Positions 53,190 to 61,720 are shown, counted from the first letter of the stretch. The stretch is 64,000 bases of DNA from Caldifarciminota bacterium SM23_42 (GCA_001303785.1 LJUJ01000010.1:1-64000); one strand, 5' to 3'. The notes: generated from the sequence alone by a model not told the origin. Made by a program: numbers and translations.

Positions 53190-53486
53190 ATGGCGACATA
53201 TATCTTGGTCACGAAGCTTTCTCCAGAGTTGACTAAGGATCTTAAGAGACGAGCCGAGATTGGCCGCAAGTGGATGGAGCGTGTAAAAAAGGATTGTCCC
53301 AAGGTAAAATTCCTGGGTCACTATGCGCTCCTGGGTCCCTACGACTTCCTAGATATCTATGAAGCTCCCGATGAAGAGACGGCAGCCAGGGTTTCGATGA
53401 TCAGCCTGTCCGGCGGTGCAACATCCGCTGAGTCTTGGACTGCGATTCCATACAAGAAATTTCTAGAATTGATTAAGGACCTGTAG
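53190..53486 (+). CDS. GYD-domain protein
   Basis: 98 aa. Matches the GYD superfamily: ATYILVTKLSPEL start, LGHYALLGPYDFLDIYEAPD with the GxYD core, and a conserved TAIPYKKF end. Function unknown; these small ferredoxin-like-fold proteins are thought to be ligand-binding dimers. Two ATGs lie in tandem; AGGAGG at 53180-53185 leaves 4 nt before the second (53190) and only 1 before the first (53187), so the second is used. Confidence 0.88.
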   Translation: MATYILVTKLSPELTKDLKRRAEIGRKWMERVKKDCPKVKFLGHYALLGPYDFLDIYEAPDEETAARVSMISLSGGATSAESWTAIPYKKFLELIKDL

Positions 53487-53500
53487 CATCTGTATTTGCG

Positions 53501-53514
53501 TACAGACGTCTGTA
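53501..53514. repeat. Perfect 14-bp palindrome
   Basis: TACAGACGTCTGTA between two convergent genes. It could be a weak bidirectional transcription stop or a protein site; no T-run follows. Confidence 0.4.
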
Positions 53515-53530
53515 TCTGGAGTTATGGGGG

Positions 53531-54172
53531 CTATGGTTTTTTGAATAGCTTGGAGAACCAACCGTCCTCTTTTGGTCCTACTCCTCTGTCGGGTTTTGGC
53601 GCTTCTTTTTTTGCTTCTGTTTTCTCTGCTACTCGGGATACAACTTTGACAAGTCCCGAGGAGATCATACCGTAGAAAACCTTCGCGGTCTCAAATTCAG
53701 GAATATTAGATTTTTGAGCAATCTGTTTGATAGTTGAAGTGCCGTCGACAAAAGATAGCACTTTCCATTCGCGGGGATTCAATTGTATCTTCTCGACCCC
53801 GGTTTGGGGAACTTCCATTATTTCAACGATGACATCAAAGGAAGGAATCAGCTTCTGAATTCTTTTGAGCTCATCTATGCGGCGCGCGGCTTCTAATATT
53901 ACCTGTTGAATCGGCAAATCGACGGTACGCTGATCCGTTTCCTCACCGGGATTGAATGTGAACTTACCCTTCTTCCAGCCGAGTATGGTATCGATGGCAG
54001 GTTCGCCTTGAATCGTGTTCGTTTGAGCGTGGGCCACCATGCCATTCTTGAAATATACGATCCCGACATCATCTGCAGTCTGCAGTCTCAATATGCCGTC
54101 TTTCTGCCCCAGCTGTATTAACTGGAAAACGTCGGTTATTTCAAAATCTTGGAGATCGCCGGCGAGCGACAT
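53531..54172 (-). CDS. DUF4388 (PATAN-type) protein
   Basis: 213 aa. Residues 1-100 match DUF4388: MSLAGDLQDFEITDVFQLIQ, KDGILRLQ, GIVYFKNGMVAHA, GWKKGKFTFNPGE. Residues 130-185 form a winged-helix-like segment (NPREWKVLSFVDGTSTIKQI). A basic, low-complexity linker leads to GWFSKLFKKP. Such proteins act in response regulator or MglA/MglB polarity circuits. ATG overlaps the accA stop by one base (TAATG), so it is co-translated with accA. Role here unknown. Confidence 0.85.
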   Translation of the reverse strand: MSLAGDLQDFEITDVFQLIQLGQKDGILRLQTADDVGIVYFKNGMVAHAQTNTIQGEPAIDTILGWKKGKFTFNPGEETDQRTVDLPIQQVILEAARRIDELKRIQKLIPSFDVIVEIMEVPQTGVEKIQLNPREWKVLSFVDGTSTIKQIAQKSNIPEFETAKVFYGMISSGLVKVVSRVAEKTEAKKEAPKPDRGVGPKEDGWFSKLFKKP

Positions 54173-55113
54173 TAGCTCTTATAGACCCCCATGGCTCTGA
54201 ATTTCTGAATGCGTGCGTCGATTAGTTCAGAAATCGGCACGGCCACGAGTTCGTCCATATTCTTCATAATTGCAGATTTGATATTCCGGGCGGTCGTTTC
54301 ATAGTCCATGTGTGCACCACCGACTGGCTCGGGGATAATTCCATCAACGATTTGCATTTGCTGCATGTCCTGAGCCGTTATCCTTAGTGCTTCGGCTGCC
54401 TCCTTGTTTCTCGTCGCATCGCGCCAGAGAATCGACGCACAGCCCTCAGGCGTGATTACTGAATATGTCGCATTTTCCATTATCAGAATACGGTCGCCTA
54501 TGGCTATGGCCAGAGCCCCACCTGAACCACCTTCACCGAGGATTATAACGAGAATCGGCGTGGGCAGCGTGGAACATTCAAATAGATTGGTGGCGATCGC
54601 CTCGGCCTGTCCTCTTTCCTCGGCACCTACCCCAGGATATGCACCGGGCGTATCGACCATGGTCACGACCGGCAGGCCAAACTTTGCAGCTAGTTTCATG
54701 ACTCTCAGAGCCTTACGGTAACCCTCAGGATGGGGCATGCCAAAATTCCGCTTGATTTTTTCTTTAGTATCCCGACCTTTCTGATGGCCAACGATTGCTA
54801 AACGGTGTTGTTCAATTTTGCAGATGCCCGAGACGATTGCGTAGTCATCTGCGAAGCGTCGGTCGCCGTGTAGTTCAACAAAATCCTCGGTGATGAGTTC
54901 TATGATGTCCAGAGGGTAAGGTCTTCTCGGATGGCGCGCGAGTTGGACGCGTTGCCATCGCGTCAGGTTTGAGTAAATACTCTTTTTCAGCTTTTCTGCT
55001 TGGGCCTTGAGGCGTTTGATCTCTTCGTCGACACCCTTCAAGCCTTTTAGTTCACCGATTTTCTTTTCGAGTTCGACAATCGGTCTTTCGAAATCAAGCC
55101 AGATTCCGTTCAC
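54172..55113 (-). CDS. accA: Acetyl-CoA carboxylase carboxyltransferase subunit alpha
   Basis: 313 aa, normal length for AccA. Coiled N-terminus (LEKKIGELKGLKGVDEEI), then RPYPLDIIELI, HGDRRFADDYAIVSG, MPHPEGYRKALRVM, DTPGAYPGVGAEERGQAEAIA and GEGGSGGALAIA, ending with the EPVGGAHMD segment. With AccD it transfers carboxyl from carboxybiotin to acetyl-CoA, the first step of fatty acid synthesis. accD is not in the window. It overlaps its neighbours by one base on each side. Confidence 0.96.
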   Translation of the reverse strand: MNGIWLDFERPIVELEKKIGELKGLKGVDEEIKRLKAQAEKLKKSIYSNLTRWQRVQLARHPRRPYPLDIIELITEDFVELHGDRRFADDYAIVSGICKIEQHRLAIVGHQKGRDTKEKIKRNFGMPHPEGYRKALRVMKLAAKFGLPVVTMVDTPGAYPGVGAEERGQAEAIATNLFECSTLPTPILVIILGEGGSGGALAIAIGDRILIMENATYSVITPEGCASILWRDATRNKEAAEALRITAQDMQQMQIVDGIIPEPVGGAHMDYETTARNIKSAIMKNMDELVAVPISELIDARIQKFRAMGVYKS

Positions 55114-55946
55114 TAAAGTCCTATGCCTACGCTGATATTGTTAACCATACCGAGGTTCTTGGGGAAGAATGAACCGCCATATTTCACTTCTAACGCACCA
55201 GCATCGATCGTTAGACCAAAACCAGGATATAATTCGTCTCGATAGTTGACCGCAGCGCTCAGTGATATACGCTGGTGAATAGGTAACGTTGCCCCAACGG
55301 CGAACTCGAAAGCCGAATCATTAACCAAATAATGCAAGTCGCCGCTTATTGTTAGTTTTCTGATTAGATGAAGACCGCCGATGCTCAAACGGGAGGGCAG
55401 ATTCACCCGGTCGTTATTAATGGTCATACTGGTTCCGAAATTGCTGGCTCCGAGGGTTACGCCGCTTGTTCCATTTCTATAGACAACCGCAATGTCAACG
55501 GCAAGTGCATAGTCTGAGTAGACGTAGATGTTTTCGGTCACGTACTTAAGGTTGATTCCTATCCTACCTTGTGAAGTAACGTTCACTGCGGCACCTAGGA
55601 TGAGAGAAAAATCGTATGCGCTGTAATTGATTAAGGGATCTTCGGTTGGATAATCCGGGCGCCATTCTATTTCGCCGTAATCGAAATTGACGATACCGAT
55701 GCCAAAGTCGACCCCTTTCATTTTTTTGCCAAGGGACAGTGACACACTCTGCATACCAAGATAAAAACGATTATATGAACATTGGAAGGTGAGGTTATCA
55801 CGCGCACTGAAATTTGACGGATTGTAGAATATCGCCTCTTCGTTGCTTGCGGTTGCAAAGCTTGTTATAACGCCAACCGGGGATGGAGGCATCAGCAGCG
55901 ATTTCACTCCCGCAGCGGCCATCATGATAATTAATAATGTACTCAT
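55113..55946 (-). CDS. PorV/PorQ-like outer-membrane protein
   Basis: 277 aa. Signal-like N-terminus (MSTLLIIMMAAAGV), then SFATASNEEAIFYNPSNFSA, the opening typical of the UPF0164/PorV-PorQ branch of FadL-like barrels, followed by alternating strands (LGKKMKGVDFGIGIVNFDYGE style) and C-terminal VKYGGSFFPKNLGM. PorV and PorQ shuttle or anchor type IX cargo at the outer membrane. If correct, this is the only visible part of the export machinery for the tailed proteins in this window. Directly follows the 55947 gene (TAAATG) and overlaps accA by one base. Confidence 0.7.
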   Translation of the reverse strand: MSTLLIIMMAAAGVKSLLMPPSPVGVITSFATASNEEAIFYNPSNFSARDNLTFQCSYNRFYLGMQSVSLSLGKKMKGVDFGIGIVNFDYGEIEWRPDYPTEDPLINYSAYDFSLILGAAVNVTSQGRIGINLKYVTENIYVYSDYALAVDIAVVYRNGTSGVTLGASNFGTSMTINNDRVNLPSRLSIGGLHLIRKLTISGDLHYLVNDSAFEFAVGATLPIHQRISLSAAVNYRDELYPGFGLTIDAGALEVKYGGSFFPKNLGMVNNISVGIGL

Positions 55947-57074
55947 TTATTCCTCGATTATTTCAACGTTAGCCCTAGGTAGGGTAACTTTCCTCTTATC
56001 TTCGAGTTCCACATCCAAAACGCGAACCTTCGCCTCGGTTTCCACCTTAGCTAATTCAACCGGGAGGCCAATGACTTTACCGATGAGGCCGAAGTATGGT
56101 TCCCTGATGATTCTAACCTTCATGCCGGTCTCGAGCCCGGTGCCCGCAGATAAATCCGCTGTCTTCTTGGTCGATGCTTTCTTTTCCGCTGGCACGATCA
56201 ATTCCGGTCTCATAACACCAGCCCTTATCTGAGTAGCCCCGTTCATTGATGTCTTTTTACCACTCAATGACTTGAGTAATTCGAAGGTTCTGTGAGCCAT
56301 CCTTAATTTACCGAATCCTTCGGTCGCGATCAAGGTGATACCAACCTTTTCGGAACCGGTTATCGCAACGCCGATATCGTAGCCCATAAACCGCTTGAGA
56401 TCCTGGTCTTCAATGCCACCCACGACGACGCCTTTGGCACCAACATCCCGGGCCTTTTCCAATGCAGCATATTCAGCCATGGACCCGCCGATGATGACCT
56501 TATCCTCGAACGATTTGTCAATACTGCTAGGAGTGAGTACTTCGGCGGGGTCGTCGGTGGCCATTGCAATATGGCCGATCGTTTCGCCCCCGATGCCGAA
56601 AATCCCTTGTATGAAACTACCTACTGTTCTGATCTCGACCCCTTCATTCTTTATTATGTCGATGACCTCGCCGTCTATATAGGCAATGACCTCGACCGGG
56701 ATGGGTGGCTCGCGCAGGATGACTTGCCCCGTGATTTTGGAGATGCTTTCTATTTCACCTTCGATGGGGCTTTTCACCTGTGATTTAAAAAGTCCGAAGA
56801 ATCCTTTACTCTCAGCGCAGACTTCATCCTTGCAACATTTATTGCCACATTTTTTCATCATAACATCATCAATTTCCGCTGGTAATATGCCCAAGAGTCC
56901 AGCAACATTCAAGGTCTGAACATTACCGGGCAGATTTGTACGCGCGACGACCTGTTCCGCCGATATCTCGTCACCTTTCTTGACGACAATTTCGCCGGGC
57001 AGCGGAAGACGACGTTGCTTTGTCAAAACTGTATATTCGAGAACTTTAAGCCCCGGAGTATATGCATGTGCCAA
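55947..57074 (-). CDS. Conserved protein with barrel-sandwich and KOW-like segments
   Basis: 375 aa, TTG start with AAGGAGG 7 nt upstream. Residues 20-60 (RRLPLPGEIVVKKGDEISAEQVVA) and 95-150 (VKSPIEGEIESISKITGQVILRE) look like a barrel-sandwich hybrid fold as in biotinyl-lipoyl domains, without a modification lysine I can identify. Between them is a cysteine cluster (MMKKCGNKCCKDEVCAE). A central Rossmann-like part (VIIGGSMAEYAALEKA, GAKGVVVGGI) follows, then a C-terminal KOW-like domain (GMKVRIIREPYFGLIGKVIGLP). I do not recognise a named family. First gene of the accA operon. Confidence 0.7.
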   Translation of the reverse strand: MAHAYTPGLKVLEYTVLTKQRRLPLPGEIVVKKGDEISAEQVVARTNLPGNVQTLNVAGLLGILPAEIDDVMMKKCGNKCCKDEVCAESKGFFGLFKSQVKSPIEGEIESISKITGQVILREPPIPVEVIAYIDGEVIDIIKNEGVEIRTVGSFIQGIFGIGGETIGHIAMATDDPAEVLTPSSIDKSFEDKVIIGGSMAEYAALEKARDVGAKGVVVGGIEDQDLKRFMGYDIGVAITGSEKVGITLIATEGFGKLRMAHRTFELLKSLSGKKTSMNGATQIRAGVMRPELIVPAEKKASTKKTADLSAGTGLETGMKVRIIREPYFGLIGKVIGLPVELAKVETEAKVRVLDVELEDKRKVTLPRANVEIIEE

Positions 57075-57102
57075 TGTGTGCCTCCTTCATAATCGTATAT
57101 TT

Positions 57103-57130
57103 ATGATAACCATATTTTCATATAGGTCAA
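57103..57130 (-). promoter_or_regulatory. Promoter for the accA operon
   Basis: Minus strand: TTGACC at 57130-57125 and TATCAT at 57108-57103, spacer 16 bp. The -35 box overlaps the last codons of nfo. Confidence 0.6.
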
Positions 57131-57975
57131 GGGGACAGAGAAGTCTGCGCGAGCAGCTGTCTGACCTTCATCATATTTATCAAGTCCTCCTTTAAGTTGG
57201 TTCTCGGTGTTTCCATGATGAATGGCAGATGCTGTAATTGTGTGCAGTGCAGGATGTGGAACATACCTTGGCCGATTTGGCCTTGACCAATATGCCAGTG
57301 CCGGTCACTATGTGAGCCGTATGCTGTTTTTGAATCGTTGAGATGGACAAGATGCAGTCTTTCGAGGCCGATCGTCCGGTCAAATTCGGCAAGGGATTCT
57401 AGCACCGCAGTCTCGGTTCGTAGATCGTATCCTGCTTGGAAGGCATGTGCCGTATCGAGTACCACACCCATTCTCTCCTTATCCTCAACGTGATCGATGA
57501 TGTCACGCAGTTGCTTGAATGTGTGACCGAGTTCCGCGCCGCTGCCGGCAGTGTTTTCGAGGAGAAGGTGGACATTATTTTGAATTCGTGATAACGCCTG
57601 GTTGATGCCCTCGCTGATTTTCTGTAATCCATTGGTTTTATCCGACGCGGAGCCGACATGCATTATGAGAAAGTGAGCTCCGATGATTGCACTTCTCTTC
57701 AAGTCTTCGATCAGGGAATCGAGCGAGCGGTGCCATAGCTCGTCGCTAGTTGAGGCCAGGTTCGCAAGGTAGGGCATATGGACAAAAACCGGCCAGATGC
57801 CTTTTTCTCTTATCTGCTTCTTGAAAATTGAGATATCTTCGATATCCAGGGATCGGTATTTCCAGCCCCTCGGGTTACGGGAAAAGAGTTGGATTGTCTC
57901 GGATTGTCTTTCCTGGGCACGGGGCACAACCTTCTTGAAGCCTCCCGCGATCGAAACATGAAAGCCGAGTCTCAT
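57127..57975 (-). CDS. nfo: Endonuclease IV
   Basis: 282 aa, close to the usual 280-285 aa. Cleaves abasic sites in DNA during base excision repair. Metal-ligand motifs are all visible: MRLGFHVSIAGG, VHMPYLANLA, LIMHVGSAS, LLENTAGSG, VVLDTAHAFQAGYD, HLNDSK, DRHWHIGQGQIG and FIMETPR. Downstream of it on the same strand the accA operon has its own promoter. No clear -35/-10 pair was found upstream, where a repeat array lies. Confidence 0.96.
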   Translation of the reverse strand: MRLGFHVSIAGGFKKVVPRAQERQSETIQLFSRNPRGWKYRSLDIEDISIFKKQIREKGIWPVFVHMPYLANLASTSDELWHRSLDSLIEDLKRSAIIGAHFLIMHVGSASDKTNGLQKISEGINQALSRIQNNVHLLLENTAGSGAELGHTFKQLRDIIDHVEDKERMGVVLDTAHAFQAGYDLRTETAVLESLAEFDRTIGLERLHLVHLNDSKTAYGSHSDRHWHIGQGQIGQGMFHILHCTQLQHLPFIMETPRTNLKEDLINMMKVRQLLAQTSLSP

Positions 57976-57987
57976 CCTGAAAGAGGT

Positions 57988-58060
57988 AATTTGGTCATTA
58001 TGTCACTGGGTCATTGAGTCGTTCGGTCATTATGTCATTACGTCATCAGATCATTGGGCC
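57988..58060. repeat. Phased GTCATT array
   Basis: Seven or eight units of 8-10 bp (GGTCATTAT, GTCACTGG, GTCATTGA, GTCGTTC, GGTCATTAT, GTCATTAC, GTCATCAG, ATCATTGG). It is the inverse strand of the TGAC arrays at 12801, 20008 and 45457, and is the longest copy. It lies just upstream of nfo. Confidence 0.75.
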
Positions 58061-58091
58061 GAGAAGAAATATAGACACTGGTTGGGGTTTC

Positions 58092-58640
58092 TTAGTTTTT
58101 CTTAAATATTGACAGAGAATCGGGATCTGTGGTCAGGTAGCGGTCCGTTCCGAAATACAAGATCGGGTTTACCTTGTTTACATCCACGAGTTCTCTTTCA
58201 TGCAGAACGTGTTGGTCGAAATGGATCAGCAGAACGCGGCCTACCAAGAGAAAATGATCACCATACTCGTGCAGATGGCATTTTTCGCATTCATACGCAG
58301 CATAGCTTGTGGATAGTATTGGAGCAGTCACCTTTTCGGCGGGATACGTGGCTATTTTGAAGTGGGTCAGCTTGTCGATATCGCGTCCCGAAGTACTTCC
58401 AAGCTTCGCAACAAGAGGTGCGTTTTCGTGCATCACGAAGTTCACCGCGAATCCCTTCTCTTTCCTTAAGAGTTCGTATGTATAACGTTTAGGCGATATG
58501 AGGGCGCCATAGAGAGGTGGTTTTGCAGAAATCGGTGTATGCCACGCGGCGGGCATTAGATTTCGAGCGACGCTAATCAACACTACGGACTGAGGAAATA
58601 AATAATAGAACTTCTCGAAATCTGCAGTCGTATGCATCAT
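58092..58640 (-). CDS. Flavin reductase-like FMN-binding split-barrel protein
   Basis: 182 aa of the flavin reductase family: FPQSVVLISVARNLMPAAWHT, PPLYGALISPKRYTYELL, FAVNFVMHENAPLVAKLG, and the histidine-rich GDHFLLVGRVLLIHFD segment. It binds FMN and probably reduces or uses flavin with a partner oxidase. Its start overlaps the topA stop by 4 nt (ATGA), an unusual partnership that probably reflects simple co-transcription. Confidence 0.85.
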   Translation of the reverse strand: MMHTTADFEKFYYLFPQSVVLISVARNLMPAAWHTPISAKPPLYGALISPKRYTYELLRKEKGFAVNFVMHENAPLVAKLGSTSGRDIDKLTHFKIATYPAEKVTAPILSTSYAAYECEKCHLHEYGDHFLLVGRVLLIHFDQHVLHERELVDVNKVNPILYFGTDRYLTTDPDSLSIFKKN

Positions 58641-60790
58641 TTTTTGCTTTTCGATTTATGACAGTCCGGGCAATGATTCTTGCCCCGTTTTACAACCATA
58701 CGCTTGCCACAAGTTGGACACTTCTCTTCGACTGGCGGGTAGAAGCTTGAAGATTCACATTTTTTACATTTGTATATTTTGCCACGCCGCGTCGAGATAA
58801 TGATTACCTCACCTTCGCATATTCGACATGGTACTTCGTGGACCAGGTTCTCGGTGTGTCGGCATTCAGGATAACCTGAGCAAGCAATGAACTTGCCAAA
58901 TTTACCGTGACGGATGATAAGATCACGGCCGCATTCGGGACACTTCTTATTGCTTTTTTCAACGATGATGTTTTCCGAATACTTACATTCAGGAAATCCG
59001 GAACAGGCTAGGAACTTTCCGTACTTTCCCCATCTAACTACCAGAGGACGCTGACACTTAGGGCACTCCTTTTCAACTTTTTCTACAATTTCTTCCTTGA
59101 TCTTACCCGCATCCTTCTTCATGTTGTTTAGGTCAACGACAAACGGGTCATAGAATTCGCGGACCACGCGTTGCCATGATTTCTTACCATTCTCAACCTG
59201 ATCAAATTCCTTTTCCATCTTTGCCGTGAAGGAAACCGCGAAGACATCAGGGAAACGGGGAATGATTATCTTGTAAACCTGCCTGCCCAGTTCGGTGGGC
59301 GTGATGCGGCCGGCATTCTTTAACACATATCGACGCTCGAAAAGCGTTTGAATGATGTGAGCGTAGGTTGAAGGACGACCGATACCATTCTCCTCGAGTT
59401 TTTTTATAAGCCCGGCTTCGGTATAGCGCGGCGTAGGTTCGGTCTTCTTCTCTTCGAATTTGATGTCGATGAGAGTGGCTTTGTTACCGACTTTAATTTT
59501 TGGTATCATCCCGCGCTCGATGACATCACCACTTATGAGTTGGTATCCTGGGAATACAGGTTTCATTTCTTCGGCTCGAAAGTCGACTTCCATGTAGTTC
59601 AATATCACCTCTCTCATACGGTAGCGTGCTGGCGCCATTTGCGAGGCAAGGTAGCGATTGTATATCAGTTTGTAAAGCTTGTACTGCTCAGGAGTCAGGT
59701 GTTCTTTTATGTGATCGGGTTCGAGTTCAATCTTGGTTGGTCTTATTGCTTCGTGTCCAGACTGCGCTCCCTTGCGGTCCTTGAATTTTCTAATCTCCTT
59801 GTGCAGATATTCTTCTCCATATTTAGCCGCGATGTATTCACGGAGAGTACCTAACGCCGCAGCATTGACCCTAATCGAATCGGTTCTCATGTAAGTGATG
59901 AGCCCTATGCTGCCTTGGGGTAGCCTAATACCTTCATAAAGAGACTGGGCGACGCGTATTGTTTTGCGCGCGGACATTCCAAAACGTTTAGAAGATTCCT
60001 GCTCGAGGGTTGAGGTTATGAACGGGGGAGGCGGGAGTCGTGTGGGATTAGTTGCCCGGTAGGACGTCACGGTGAATTCTGAATTTTTCTTGAGTAAGTC
60101 TTGTAGACGATTCAGTTCACCCTTATTGGATATCTTACGACGTTCACCATCGATACGCCAGAGTGTGGCATTGAAATTCTGCTTTTTCTCAGTTTCGAAT
60201 GTGGCATCCGCGGTCCAATAAGGGGTTGATACGAATGCCTCGATTTCTTCTTCCCTTTCGCAGATCAAGCGCAGGGCAACACTCTGTACCCTGCCTGCCG
60301 AGAGTCCTCTCTTGATGATTGTCCATAATATGGGACTCGTGTAATAACCTACAATGCGGTCGAGCACGCGACGCGCCTTATGGGCATCGACCAGATTGGA
60401 ATTGATGGCGGTGGGGTTCTCCAAGGCTTGTTTGACGTGTTCGGGAGTTATTTCATAGAATAGAGCGCGCTTGACATCAGCGGCATTGGAATTCAACTCT
60501 TCGGCCAGATGCTGCGCTATGGCCTCACCTTCGCGATCCGGATCAGGCGCCAGGAAAATTACAGAGGAATTTTTGCAGGCTTTCTTGATCTCATTGATGA
60601 TCTTCGCCTTGCCTCTGATCTTAATATATTGGGGTGCAAAATTATTTTCCACATCCACACCCAACTTGGATTTGGGCAAATCCTTGATATGACCCTTCGA
60701 AGATAGTAAAACATATTGGGAACCAAGAAAACTCTTGATCGTCTTCGACTTGGTCGGTGACTCGACAATGATGACTTTCTTTTTTGCCAC
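58637..60790 (-). CDS. topA: DNA topoisomerase I
   Basis: 717 aa type IA topoisomerase that relaxes negative supercoils. Toprim: KKKVIIVESPTKSKTIKSFL and LAPDPDREGEAIAQHLAEEL. Catalytic tyrosine in SIGLITYMRTDSIRV. Four C4 zinc motifs fill residues about 575-715 (CPKCQRP...CSGFPEC, CPECGRD...CSGYPEC, CRICEGE...CKKC, CPTCGKR...CPDC). The start is GTG 60790. The -10 box ends 5 bp before it and no ribosome binding site is present, so the mRNA is probably leaderless. Confidence 0.96.
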   Translation of the reverse strand: MAKKKVIIVESPTKSKTIKSFLGSQYVLLSSKGHIKDLPKSKLGVDVENNFAPQYIKIRGKAKIINEIKKACKNSSVIFLAPDPDREGEAIAQHLAEELNSNAADVKRALFYEITPEHVKQALENPTAINSNLVDAHKARRVLDRIVGYYTSPILWTIIKRGLSAGRVQSVALRLICEREEEIEAFVSTPYWTADATFETEKKQNFNATLWRIDGERRKISNKGELNRLQDLLKKNSEFTVTSYRATNPTRLPPPPFITSTLEQESSKRFGMSARKTIRVAQSLYEGIRLPQGSIGLITYMRTDSIRVNAAALGTLREYIAAKYGEEYLHKEIRKFKDRKGAQSGHEAIRPTKIELEPDHIKEHLTPEQYKLYKLIYNRYLASQMAPARYRMREVILNYMEVDFRAEEMKPVFPGYQLISGDVIERGMIPKIKVGNKATLIDIKFEEKKTEPTPRYTEAGLIKKLEENGIGRPSTYAHIIQTLFERRYVLKNAGRITPTELGRQVYKIIIPRFPDVFAVSFTAKMEKEFDQVENGKKSWQRVVREFYDPFVVDLNNMKKDAGKIKEEIVEKVEKECPKCQRPLVVRWGKYGKFLACSGFPECKYSENIIVEKSNKKCPECGRDLIIRHGKFGKFIACSGYPECRHTENLVHEVPCRICEGEVIIISTRRGKIYKCKKCESSSFYPPVEEKCPTCGKRMVVKRGKNHCPDCHKSKSKK

Positions 60791-60795
60791 GATTA

Positions 60796-60823
60796 ATTAT
60801 ATAGCATTTGCAGGTCTCGTCAA
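60796..60823 (-). promoter_or_regulatory. topA promoter
   Basis: Minus strand: TTGACG at 60823-60818 and TATAAT at 60801-60796, spacer 16 bp. The expected start point coincides with the GTG start codon at 60790. Confidence 0.75.
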
Positions 60824-60829
60824 GAACCA

Positions 60830-61123
60830 GGCATGATTACAGAGATATACAATAGATTACAGTGATGTTGACAGTTGTGGGGTGCACGTTAGCTGCACCC
60901 GTAGTACTGTTTAAGAAGTAAATATTCGATATACAAGAAGAAGATTCTTACCTTTGTCTTGACATCGAAATGTCGGTAGTTATAATTGTGTAAAATAATG
61001 GACTGAGGCAAAGCGGTGGGTGCTAAAGGAGAGGCGCAATGCATCTTACAACAACCATAAGCTACTACACAGACGTGAAGAGCGTTCGCTAATGATGCAA
61101 ATGGTGTTGATGGCCATTTCTCT
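60830..61123. other. Intergenic stretch with hairpin and promoter
   Basis: Holds GATTACAGAGATAT and GATTACAGTGATG (60835-60867), inverted CTGTAATC repeats; a hairpin GGGTGCA, loop CGTTAGC, TGCACCC (60880-60900) without a T-run; and the promoter below. The region after the promoter (60990-61123) has no clear ribosome binding site before GTG 61124. Confidence 0.55.
60959..60986 (+). promoter_or_regulatory. Promoter for sensor and HD-GYP genes
   Basis: TTGACA at 60959-60964 and TATAAT at 60981-60986, spacer 16 bp; perfect hexamers. The leader is about 130 nt. Confidence 0.75.
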
Positions 61124-61720
61124 GTGATTACCAGAGCCGAATTTCAAGACATCATCAAGCTCGAAGGCCAGGCTCGAGGATCAACGCTGAACACGGATGC
61201 CGCCTACGTCGAGAGCCAGGAAGGAAAAGAAGGGTTACATAAGGTGGAGGCCGCGTTTCGCCAACTGGGCTATCCGGTGGAGTACAAACATATAAAAGAT
61301 ATGGGTTGGTATCCTATTTGTCTGCGTGTACTGTCGCTGCGGGTGATACAGGACGTGTTCGGTCTTAAACCCATGGATCTTAGAACAATGGGTGATACGG
61401 CTCCTAAGTTCTCATTTCTAGTTAAGGTTTTCATGAAATTCACAGGCGTGTCTGAGCTTGCGGCGCGCCGGGTTCCTGGATATTGGCGGATGCATTACAG
61501 CGTGGGGGATATGTGTGCCAGTGAAGTGAATGGCCAAGCCGGATATGTGATTGTCCAGCTGACCGATTTCAAGACGCATCAGATTCTGTGTAGATATTTC
61601 GAAGGCTATTTTCGCAGGCTGCTACAATTCAGCTTCGTTGATCAGGATGTAGAGATTAGGGAAACAAAATGTATGTTCAAGGGTGACCCCCATCATGAAT
61701 ACCGCATCACCTGGAAATAA
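61124..61720 (+). CDS. Possible V4R/heme-NO-binding-like sensor protein
   Basis: 198 aa without signal peptide or TM segment. N-terminal half is helical (GKEGLHKVEAAFRQLGYPVEYKHI, RVIQDVFGLKPMDLRTMGDTAPK). The C-terminal half ends KTHQILCRYFEGYFRRLLQF, then ETKCMFKGDPHHEYRITWK, a pattern seen at the end of V4R- or DUF2378-like small-molecule sensor domains, where the Cys and His positions are conserved. The family assignment is tentative. It overlaps the next gene by 26 bp or more, so it probably works with that HD-GYP protein. GTG start, no clear ribosome binding site. Confidence 0.6.
   Translation: MITRAEFQDIIKLEGQARGSTLNTDAAYVESQEGKEGLHKVEAAFRQLGYPVEYKHIKDMGWYPICLRVLSLRVIQDVFGLKPMDLRTMGDTAPKFSFLVKVFMKFTGVSELAARRVPGYWRMHYSVGDMCASEVNGQAGYVIVQLTDFKTHQILCRYFEGYFRRLLQFSFVDQDVEIRETKCMFKGDPHHEYRITWK

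Noticed and set aside
60880-60900. Rho-independent terminator
   Set aside because: A 7-bp stem with a 7-nt loop and no T-run on either strand; kept only as a hairpin.
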